Assembly: GCF_014192645.1 (NCBI RefSeq)
Contig: NZ_JACHYE010000001.1
Location: 124,001 to 188,000 of the forward strand
DNA: 64,000 bases
Direction: 5' to 3'
Source of the DNA: Herbaspirillum sp. Sphag64
GTDB lineage: Bacteria; Pseudomonadota; Gammaproteobacteria; Burkholderiales; Burkholderiaceae_D
Each line of letters opens with the position of its first letter. Within the stretch, counting starts at the first letter, position 1. Of the stretch, positions 57,453-64,000 are shown one piece after another. The notes under the pieces were generated by a model. The model was not told the DNA's origin, made no database searches, and was given only the letters and a program-made list of their open reading frames with translations. A program made the position numbers and the translations under genes.

Positions 57453-58121
57453 TCAGCGCAGCAACTGATACGGACCACCGCGCTCCAGTGCACGTTGATA
57501 GGCGGGGCGATCATGAATCGCTTCGAGGAATTTCAGCAGGTTAGGATAGTGGCTATCAAGGCCACCGCGCGAATGAGCGGCCTCCAGCGGAAAACTCATC
57601 TGGATATCTGCCGCCGTAAGGGCATCTCCTGCAAACCACCGACTGCGCGCCAGTTCGGCTTCCAGAAAATGCAGGTGTGCCGTGAGTTGCGGGTTCAAGC
57701 GCTGCGCAATAAAGCCGCCACAGATCATCCGGGCAATCGGCCGAATCAATGCCGGCACTGCAGCCGGAATACGACCGAAGATCAGCTTCATCACCAGCAA
57801 AGGCATCGCCGAGCCTTCCGCATAATGCAACCAGTAGCGATAGCGCAGCCGCTCTGGCGTACCGACGGCTGGAATGAATTTCCCCTCACCATAGCGTTCG
57901 ACCAGGTATTCGATAATCGCGCCCGATTCGGCAATGATCTGCTCGCCATCGGTGATGACCGGTGACTTGCCCAGCGGATGCACCTCACGCAGCGCTTGCG
58001 GCGCCAGCATGGTCTTGGGGTCTCGTTGATAGTGCTTGATCTCATATTCCAGGCCCAGCTCTTCCAGCAGCCACAACACACGTTGCGAGCGGGAGTTGTT
58101 CAGGTGATGCACGGTGATCAT
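57453..58121 (-). CDS. Glutathione S-transferase
   Basis: 222 aa from ATG 58121 (MITVHHLNNSRSQRV). N-terminal thioredoxin-like domain with SRSQRVLWLLEELGLEYEI and GKSPVITDGEQIIAESGAI; C-terminal helical domain with ALTAADIQM. Divergent from MocR 3; a candidate target of that regulator. Confidence 0.9.
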   Translation of the reverse strand: MITVHHLNNSRSQRVLWLLEELGLEYEIKHYQRDPKTMLAPQALREVHPLGKSPVITDGEQIIAESGAIIEYLVERYGEGKFIPAVGTPERLRYRYWLHYAEGSAMPLLVMKLIFGRIPAAVPALIRPIARMICGGFIAQRLNPQLTAHLHFLEAELARSRWFAGDALTAADIQMSFPLEAAHSRGGLDSHYPNLLKFLEAIHDRPAYQRALERGGPYQLLR

Positions 58122-58160
58122 CGTCAATCCTTTCTGTAGAATGCGCGGTAACACAGCACC

Positions 58161-58221
58161 GCGGCATGTTAATTTTGTTCAGTCAGTTTTGTTTAGTCAG
58201 TTAATCAATCAAACATGCCGC
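58161..58221. promoter_or_regulatory. Inverted repeat enclosing a tandem direct repeat, between GST and MocR 3
   Basis: GCGGCATGTT (58161-58170) and AACATGCCGC (58212-58221) are exact inverted copies. Between them, TTTTGTTCAGTCAG (58173-58186) and TTTTGTTTAGTCAG (58187-58200) are adjacent 14-bp direct repeats differing at one base. Candidate operator of MocR 3. Confidence 0.6.
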
Positions 58222-58247
58222 TACTCTAACAGTAGAAATCAAAAAGC

Positions 58248-59717
58248 ATGCCATCCTCATCGCGTCCGGATAACGACCAGCAAGTGCTACCGCTCTACCG
58301 GCGCTTCGCCGACGAACTGGAGGCATCGATCAGCGCCGGCGTATTGCAACCCGGAGAGCGCATCAGTTCGGTGCGTATCGCTAGCCAGCAGCATCGGCTC
58401 AGCGTGACGACCGTGGTGCGTGCCTACGCGTTGCTAGAGAGTCGTGGCATCATCGAGAGCCATCCGCAATCGGGCTATTTCGTGCGTAAGACAGCGCCAG
58501 TCACCACGACACCGACTACCACAAGCATCCTGCCTACCACCCATCCGGCGGCACAGGAACCACATGAGGTCGATGTCAGCCGCCTGGTCCTGGCCACGCT
58601 CAAGGCAATTCAACAGGATGGCACCGTACCATTAGGCTCTCCCTATCCGAATCCTGCCCTGTTCCCGGCCCGGCGTATCGGCCAGATGGTGAGCAGAATC
58701 ACGCGTAGCAGCGATAGCTTGAGCGTGCTCAATGATCTGCCGCCAGGCTATCCGGAATTGTTGCGACAAATCGCTCGACGTTATCTGGAGTCCGGTCTGA
58801 TCATTGACCCGGACGACATCATCATCACCGTCGGTGCCACCGAAGCGATCAATCTCTGCCTGCAGGCAGTGGCACAACCGGGCGACACTATTGCGGTGGA
58901 AACACCGACTTTTTACGCGATCCTGCATGCGATTGAACGCATGGGCATGCGGGTGGTGGAAATCCCGACCGATCCGGTCACGGGGATTGATCTGGATGCG
59001 CTTGAAGCGGTGCTGGCCACACAGAAAATTGCGGCCTGCATGGTGATGCCGAATTTTCAGAATCCGCTCGGCTCCATGATGCCCGACAGCCACAAGCAGC
59101 GTTTGGTGGAACTGGCCCATGAGCATGGCATGCCGCTGATCGAGGATGCGGTCTATGGAGAATTGTTTTTTGGCAATGCCCATCCCAGCTCGCTCAAAAC
59201 TTATGACCGCGATGGTCTGGTGCTCCATTGCTCTTCGTTTTCCAAGAGCCTGACTTCGGCCTATCGGGTTGGCTGGGCCATGCCGGGACGCTATCGCGAT
59301 CAGGTCGAAAAACTCAAATTTCTCAATACGCTTGCCAGCCCGACGATTCCGCAGCGCGCGATTGCCGAATACCTGACGCAAGGCGGCTATGAACGGCATC
59401 TGCGACGCGTACGCCGTAGCCTGCTGCAACAGCGTGACCTGATGCGCCATTTTGTGCAGCGCTTTTTCCCGGCCGGAACCAAAGTATCTGCGCCGGCTGG
59501 TGGCTACGTATTGTGGGTAGAGTTGCCACCGGAGGTGGAGGCAATGGAGTTGTACCGGCGCTGTCTGGTGCTGGGCATCACGATTGCACCGGGCCGGATT
59601 TTTTCAGTCAATAACCGCTACAGCCATTTCATCCGCCTCAATTACAGCTATCCGTGGACGGCCGAGATCGAGAAAGCGCTCAGGACCATTGCCAAGGTGG
59701 TTACGGCTTTGCTCTGA
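58248..59717 (+). CDS. MocR-family regulator, copy 3
   Basis: 489 aa. GntR helix (LPLYRRFADELEASISAGVLQPGERISSVR), then an aminotransferase-like domain with VMPNFQNPLGSMMPD, EDAVYGE and PLP lysine FSKSLTSAYRVGW. Divergent from GST. Third gene of the family in 50 kb. Confidence 0.92.
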   Translation: MPSSSRPDNDQQVLPLYRRFADELEASISAGVLQPGERISSVRIASQQHRLSVTTVVRAYALLESRGIIESHPQSGYFVRKTAPVTTTPTTTSILPTTHPAAQEPHEVDVSRLVLATLKAIQQDGTVPLGSPYPNPALFPARRIGQMVSRITRSSDSLSVLNDLPPGYPELLRQIARRYLESGLIIDPDDIIITVGATEAINLCLQAVAQPGDTIAVETPTFYAILHAIERMGMRVVEIPTDPVTGIDLDALEAVLATQKIAACMVMPNFQNPLGSMMPDSHKQRLVELAHEHGMPLIEDAVYGELFFGNAHPSSLKTYDRDGLVLHCSSFSKSLTSAYRVGWAMPGRYRDQVEKLKFLNTLASPTIPQRAIAEYLTQGGYERHLRRVRRSLLQQRDLMRHFVQRFFPAGTKVSAPAGGYVLWVELPPEVEAMELYRRCLVLGITIAPGRIFSVNNRYSHFIRLNYSYPWTAEIEKALRTIAKVVTALL

Positions 59718-59751
59718 AGCATGACATCGAAGCGAGGAAAGCGGCGTGAGC

Positions 59752-60000
59752 TCAACCACGCAACTGCAAGCCGGCGGCCGTCAGACAGGCACTTCCAGTG
59801 CCATCCTCGCGCAACTCAACGGTGACGATACCGGCCTCTTCCAGTGCTGTCAGAAAGCGCCGCAAGGTACTCATGCGCAGATCGCTGCGCTTGGAGAGGC
59901 GAGCCAATGACAGCGGTGCCTGGTTCTGATGATGGTCAGCAAACAACACATCAAGGATGCGCACCAGCTCGTCGGGCAATTGTTCCTGCGACTCCTCCAT
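59752..60000 (-). CDS. Small helix-turn-helix protein linked to the molybdoenzyme gene
   Basis: 82 aa from ATG 60000 (MEESQEQLPDEL). Winged-helix-like pattern: SLARLSKRSDLRMSTLRRFLTALEEAGIVTVELRE. Starts 11 bp after the molybdoenzyme stop, same operon. Probably a regulator; no family firmly recognised. Confidence 0.7.
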   Translation of the reverse strand: MEESQEQLPDELVRILDVLFADHHQNQAPLSLARLSKRSDLRMSTLRRFLTALEEAGIVTVELREDGTGSACLTAAGLQLRG

Positions 60001-60011
60001 CACACGCCTCC

Positions 60012-62348
60012 TCAGGCCGCCTTGGCATGCTGTACTGCCGAGCGCGACAACAATACCGGAATCGATTTTGAAGTCGGCGTGCGCGCCTTGTCGGCAAAGC
60101 TTTCCAGAGGTACCAGCGGGTTGGTTTCCGGATAGTAGCTGGCGATACAACCACGTGGAATGTCATATTCAACCAGTAGGAAACCGTCAGCCCGGCGCTC
60201 AATACCATCATCCCAGACACTGACCAGATCGACCCATTCACCATCCTTGAAACCGAGCAGCTCCAGGTCCTGCTTGTGAATGAAAACCACCCGACGTTGT
60301 CCAAAGACGCCGCGATAGCGGTCATCCAGTCCGTAAATAGTGGTGTTGTACTGATCATGTGAACGGGTTGTCATGAGTGTCATCAGACGCTCACCATAAC
60401 GCCGACGGGCGCGGTGAATCGGCGTGTCCTTTGGAATCTCATGAACGATGAAATTGGCCTTGCCGCTACCCGTCTTCCAGACCCGATCACGGGATGCGAC
60501 ACCAAGGTGAAAACCACCTTTGTTGGTGATGCGCTGGTTATAGTCCTTGAAGGCGTCGTAGACCTTTTCGATGGCGTCGCGAATCCGTGCGTAATCGTCG
60601 GCATACCAGAGCCAGTCGATTGGCTTGCCGTTCTGGCGGTCTTTCATGGTAGCAGCGGCGATGTGCGCCACGATAGAAGTCTCGGACATGCAGTCCGCAG
60701 ATGCCGGCTTGTTGATGCCATAAGACACGTGCACCATGCTCATCGAGTCTTCCACGGTAACGCCCTGCGGGCCACTGGCCTGCATGTCGATTTCGGTACG
60801 ACCCAGCGTCGGCAGAATCAGCGCATCCTTGCCATGCACCAGATGACTGCGATTGAGCTTGGTCGTGATGTGGACCGTCAGATTGCAGGAACGCATCGCA
60901 TCAAAGGTGCGCGGTGTATCCGGTGTAGCCATTGCAAAATTACCGCCAAGGCCGATGAATACCTTGGTACGACCAGCCAGCATGGCTTGCACCGAGCCGA
61001 CAGTATCGTTGCCATGCTCACGCGGCGCCTTGAATTCAAAGACCTGTTCCAGCCGATCCAGGAAGGCATCGGTCGGCTTTTCGTCGATACCGACGGTGCG
61101 GTCACCCTGCACATTCGAATGGCCTCGCACCGGGCACAAGCCTGCGCCGGGGCGGCCAATATTGCCGCGCAACATCATCATGTTCGACAACAGCTGAATC
61201 GCACCGACCGCGTGCTTGTGCTGGGTCAGTCCCATGCCCCAGGTGGCGATCACGGCCTTGCCCTTGACGTAGACCTGACTGAGCCTCTCGATATCTTCCC
61301 GCGAGACGCCGGATTCCTGGATGATGTCGTCCCAGCTCTCCGCGCGAACATCGGCTGCAAAGGCCTCAAAACCTGCAGTATGCTCGGCAATGAAGGCCGT
61401 ATCGATGACACGTTCGGTGCCCTTGAGCTGGGCTTCGTCATCCAGCTCGATGGTGCGCTTGATGACGCCCTTGATCAGCGCCAGATCGCCACCCAGCGTG
61501 GGATGAATGAACATCGAGCTGATCTGGGTGCTGCCCATGGTCAGCATTTCCATCTTGCTTTGCGGATCGGCAAAACGCTCCAGACCCCGCTCCTTGAGCG
61601 GATTGATAGCGACAATAGTGGCACCACGCTTGGAAGCATGGCGCAGCTCACCCATCATCCGTGGGTGGTTGGTCGCAGGGTTCTGTCCGAACAGCAGCAT
61701 GGTGTCGCACAGGTCAAAATCATCCAGCAACACGGTCCCCTTGCCGATACCGACGGTTTCCGGCAAGCCGACACTGGTCGGCTCATGGCACATGTTGGAG
61801 CAATCGGGGAAATTATTGGTGCCGTACTGGCGTACGAACAGCTGGAACAGGAAAGCCGCTTCGTTGCTGGCGCGGCCCGACACATAGAAGTCAGCCATGT
61901 TGGGGTCAGGCAAGGCATTAAGATGCTTACCAATCAATGCGAAGGCTTCTGACCAGGCAATCGGTACATACTTGTCACTGGCAGCATCGTAGACCATCGG
62001 CTCAGTGAGCCGGCCATGATCTTCCAGTTCAAAATCAGACTGTTGCATCAACTCTGCAACCGTGTGTGCCGCAAAGAAATCCCGCGTGACACGCTTGGTA
62101 GTGGCCTCTGCAGCCACTGCCTTGACGCCGTTTTCGCAGAATTCAAAAGTGGAGGTATGTTCACGATCGGGCCAAGCACAACCTGGGCAATCGAAGCCAT
62201 CAGGCTGGTTCTGTGACAGCAGAGTGCGCAAGCCCTTGCCATCGGCCACATGTGCCCGTACCAGATTCAATGCGACATATTTAAGCGCACCCCAGCCACC
62301 TGCGGGCTGGTTATAGGTTTCGATTTTTGCTTTGCCTGTCTTTGCCAT
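60012..62348 (-). CDS. YdeP/FdhF-family molybdopterin oxidoreductase
   Basis: 778 aa from ATG 62348 (MAKTGKAKIETY); an ATG at 62378 is also possible. Family motifs DCPGCAWPDREHTSTFEFCENG near the N-terminus, then CSNMCHEPTSVGLPETVGIGKG and FGQNPATNHPR in the molybdopterin domain, and MTTRSHDQYNTTIYGLDDRYRG near the C-terminus. Formate-dehydrogenase-like alpha subunit. E. coli YdeP is linked to acid resistance; the reaction is unknown. No fdhD adjacent. Confidence 0.88.
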   Translation of the reverse strand: MAKTGKAKIETYNQPAGGWGALKYVALNLVRAHVADGKGLRTLLSQNQPDGFDCPGCAWPDREHTSTFEFCENGVKAVAAEATTKRVTRDFFAAHTVAELMQQSDFELEDHGRLTEPMVYDAASDKYVPIAWSEAFALIGKHLNALPDPNMADFYVSGRASNEAAFLFQLFVRQYGTNNFPDCSNMCHEPTSVGLPETVGIGKGTVLLDDFDLCDTMLLFGQNPATNHPRMMGELRHASKRGATIVAINPLKERGLERFADPQSKMEMLTMGSTQISSMFIHPTLGGDLALIKGVIKRTIELDDEAQLKGTERVIDTAFIAEHTAGFEAFAADVRAESWDDIIQESGVSREDIERLSQVYVKGKAVIATWGMGLTQHKHAVGAIQLLSNMMMLRGNIGRPGAGLCPVRGHSNVQGDRTVGIDEKPTDAFLDRLEQVFEFKAPREHGNDTVGSVQAMLAGRTKVFIGLGGNFAMATPDTPRTFDAMRSCNLTVHITTKLNRSHLVHGKDALILPTLGRTEIDMQASGPQGVTVEDSMSMVHVSYGINKPASADCMSETSIVAHIAAATMKDRQNGKPIDWLWYADDYARIRDAIEKVYDAFKDYNQRITNKGGFHLGVASRDRVWKTGSGKANFIVHEIPKDTPIHRARRRYGERLMTLMTTRSHDQYNTTIYGLDDRYRGVFGQRRVVFIHKQDLELLGFKDGEWVDLVSVWDDGIERRADGFLLVEYDIPRGCIASYYPETNPLVPLESFADKARTPTSKSIPVLLSRSAVQHAKAA

Positions 62349-62463
62349 GATCGGTCTACCCATACAATTTCGGATCATTGCAGTCTACGCCGAGTACAGC
62401 GCTTGTGAAGATACAGTCGGATGCGGGAAATTGAAGCACAGCAAGCCAATCAGGGCGTGAATA

Positions 62464-62952
62464 CTAGTCTTCCAGCGACAAGGCCAGCGTTTCCTTGATT
62501 TCTTCCATCACTACATAACTCTTGGACTGCGCCGCGCCGGGCAATTGCAGCAGGATATCGCCGAGCAGTTTGCGGTATTCCGCCATGCCGCGAATGCGTG
62601 CCTTGATCAGATAATCAAAGTCTCCTGACACCAGGTGACACTCCTGCACCTCGGGGATCCGCAAGACCTCGCGCCGGAATTGTTCAAACATGTTGCCGGA
62701 CTTGTGATTAAGCGTGATTTCAACAAATACCAGCAAGGTCGCCCCCATTGCCTCCGGGTTCACGCGCGCATAGTAGCCGGTGATCACGCCATCGCGCTCC
62801 ATACGTTTGACGCGTTCGATACAGGGCGTAATCGACAGCCCGACCTGCTCCCCCAGATCCTTCATCGAGATCCGCCCATCCTTTTGCAGTGCGGCCAGGA
62901 TACGACGATCCAGCTTATCCAGAGTCCGCACTAAAATTTGCTGCGTTCTCAT
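62464..62952 (-). CDS. Lrp/AsnC-family regulator, probable controller of dadA
   Basis: 162 aa. HTH (LDRRILAALQKDGRISMKDLGEQVGLS) and AsnC sensor domain (YYARVNPEAMGATLLVFVEI, EVQECHLVSGDFDYLIKARI). Close in style to BkdR/Lrp. Divergent from dadA, the standard place for its regulator. Confidence 0.9.
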   Translation of the reverse strand: MRTQQILVRTLDKLDRRILAALQKDGRISMKDLGEQVGLSITPCIERVKRMERDGVITGYYARVNPEAMGATLLVFVEITLNHKSGNMFEQFRREVLRIPEVQECHLVSGDFDYLIKARIRGMAEYRKLLGDILLQLPGAAQSKSYVVMEEIKETLALSLED

Positions 62953-62968
62953 TATTTATTCCTTTCTA

Positions 62969-63001
62969 AAACGTTTAAAACGAAAACATATACTAGGTAT
63001 A
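62969..63001. promoter_or_regulatory. Candidate Lrp-site dyads upstream of dadA
   Basis: AAACGTTT (62969-62976) and TATAC-TAG-GTATA (62989-63001) lie in the 105-bp divergent spacer. The AT-rich dyads are of the kind bound by Lrp-type regulators. Inferred. Confidence 0.4.
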
Positions 63002-63057
63002 ACTGCATATCATAGTTTTATCTCCTAATAAATTAAAGCTCTCTCAGGGAATTGACC

Positions 63058-64000
63058 ATGCGTGTTGTTATTTTGGGCAGTGGCGTCATTGGCGTCACCA
63101 CTGCTTACTATCTGGCCAAAGCAGGCCATCAGGTAACTGTGCTGGACCGTCAGGAAGGTCCCGCATTGGAAACCAGTTTTGCCAATGCCGGCCAGATCTC
63201 GCCGGGCTATGCCTCACCTTGGGCTGCTCCAGGGATTCCGTTGAAGGCCCTGAAATGGATGTTTGAGGAGCATGCCCCGCTGGCTATCCGTCCGGACGGC
63301 ACGCTGGGCCAGTTGCGCTGGATGTGGCAAATGCTGCGTAACTGCAATGCCGAGCGCTACGCGGAAAACAAGGAACGCATGGTGCGCCTTGCAGAATATA
63401 GCCGCGACTGTCTGCGTCATCTGCGCGCTGCCACCGGCATCGAATACGAAGGCCGTCAGCAAGGCACGCTACAACTATTCCGTACCCAGGAGCAATTTGA
63501 TGGCGCGGCCAAGGATATCGCCGTGCTGAAGCAGACCGGCGTACCGTTCCGTCTCCTCAATCGCGACCAGTTGGCAGAAGCCGAGCCTGCACTGGCCGCC
63601 TCCGGTAACAAACTGACCGGCGGCTTGCTGCTGCCCAATGACGAGACCGGTGACTGCCAACTGTTCACCAGCCGCTTGGCCAAGATGGCAGAAGAACTGG
63701 GCGTGCGTTTCCGCTATGGAGTCGACATCAGCGCAGTGGCGATCGCCGGCGGTGAAATTGATGGTGTCGTCTGTGGCAAGGAACTGGTCAAGGCAGATCG
63801 CTACGTCGTGGCAATGGGTGCCTATTCGACCAATCTGCTGCGCGGCATCGTCGATATCCCGGTGTACCCGCTCAAGGGCTACTCGATCACAGTACCGATT
63901 CGTCATGCCGAGGCAGCACCAGTTTCAACTGTGCTGGATGAAACCTACAAGATTGCGGTGACCCGTTTTGATGACCGCATCCGCGTTGGCGGTATGGCAG
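63058..64000 (+). CDS. dadA: D-amino acid dehydrogenase (3' end outside window)
   Basis: 314 codons visible from ATG 63058, with CAGGGA upstream. N-terminal FAD site [22 protein letters not shown], then [22 protein letters not shown], the DadA signature. Oxidises D-alanine and other D-amino acids, passing electrons to the quinone pool. The C-terminal quarter is outside. Probably induced through the divergent Lrp. Confidence 0.95.
   Translation, partial: MRVVILGSGVIGVTTAYYLAKAGHQVTVLDRQEGPALETSFANAGQISPGYASPWAAPGIPLKALKWMFEEHAPLAIRPDGTLGQLRWMWQMLRNCNAERYAENKERMVRLAEYSRDCLRHLRAATGIEYEGRQQGTLQLFRTQEQFDGAAKDIAVLKQTGVPFRLLNRDQLAEAEPALAASGNKLTGGLLLPNDETGDCQLFTSRLAKMAEELGVRFRYGVDISAVAIAGGEIDGVVCGKELVKADRYVVAMGAYSTNLLRGIVDIPVYPLKGYSITVPIRHAEAAPVSTVLDETYKIAVTRFDDRIRVGGMA

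Overview
The window is a 64 kb piece of a betaproteobacterial chromosome, most likely from Burkholderiales and probably Oxalobacteraceae (Herminiimonas, Undibacterium, Herbaspirillum or Collimonas-like). The basis is overall protein similarity as I recall it, the ilvB-ilvN-ilvC block close to psd-pssA, the sigma factor/DUF3619/DUF3106/RDD cluster, the adjacent tRNA-Val and tRNA-Asp, and moderate GC with dense, short-spaced genes. No plasmid, phage, CRISPR or insertion sequence is visible.

Layout. 1-3094: DASH cryptochrome (5' cut) overlapping an Fe-S (6-4)-type photolyase, then a LysR regulator. 3095-8267: accessory region with two tandem DUF3304 lipoproteins and a Tle1-type phospholipase effector (type VI immunity/effector cassette), a Phd/PIN toxin-antitoxin pair, and a small unknown gene behind an unusually structured leader. 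8268-11340: small membrane protein, MocR regulator 1, a zinc-ribbon membrane protein of AT-rich composition, tRNA-Asp and tRNA-Val. 11443-16339: NDH-2, pnp, rpsO and a BamE-like lipoprotein.

16418-23059: a catabolic cluster with two divergent arms (gntP family permease, ridA, D-aminoacylase-like deacylase and RpiR regulator on one side; PLP D-amino acid ammonia-lyase and PfkB/KDG kinase on the other). Taken together the genes fit catabolism of an N-acyl-aminosugar acid such as D-glucosaminate to 2-keto-3-deoxy-6-phosphogluconate better than plain D-amino acid use. 23078-29535: TPR methyltransferase, MocR regulator 2 with a divergent DUF2917-like gene, a PAS-PAS-GGDEF diguanylate cyclase coupled to a hydrolase, and an orphan protein.

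29729-35856: pssA, psd, a SIMPL-domain protein, and the ilvB-ilvN-ilvC operon. 36383-38694: sigma factor, DUF3619, DUF3106, RDD. 38816-47854: lipase-like hydrolase, DUF455, gamma carbonic anhydrase, Hsp33, RsuA, TrmJ, SuhB, hydrolase, RhlE-like helicase, GNAT. 47954-52574: an orphan SsuA-like binding protein and a complete OpuC/YehZYXW-type osmoprotectant ABC transporter. 53100-64000: DHA2 exporter, TM2 protein, periplasmic ATP-dependent DNA ligase, CNNM/CorC protein, GST with divergent MocR regulator 3, a small HTH protein, a YdeP-like molybdoenzyme, Lrp and divergent dadA (3' cut).

The least explained structures are: (1) the leader at 7901-8178, with a promoter, an intrinsic terminator, a local multi-stem fold and two colinear segments able to pair across the terminator; (2) the inferred aminosugar-acid pathway; (3) large inverted or direct repeats in front of all three MocR genes; (4) a base-composition break inside the Tle1 effector gene.
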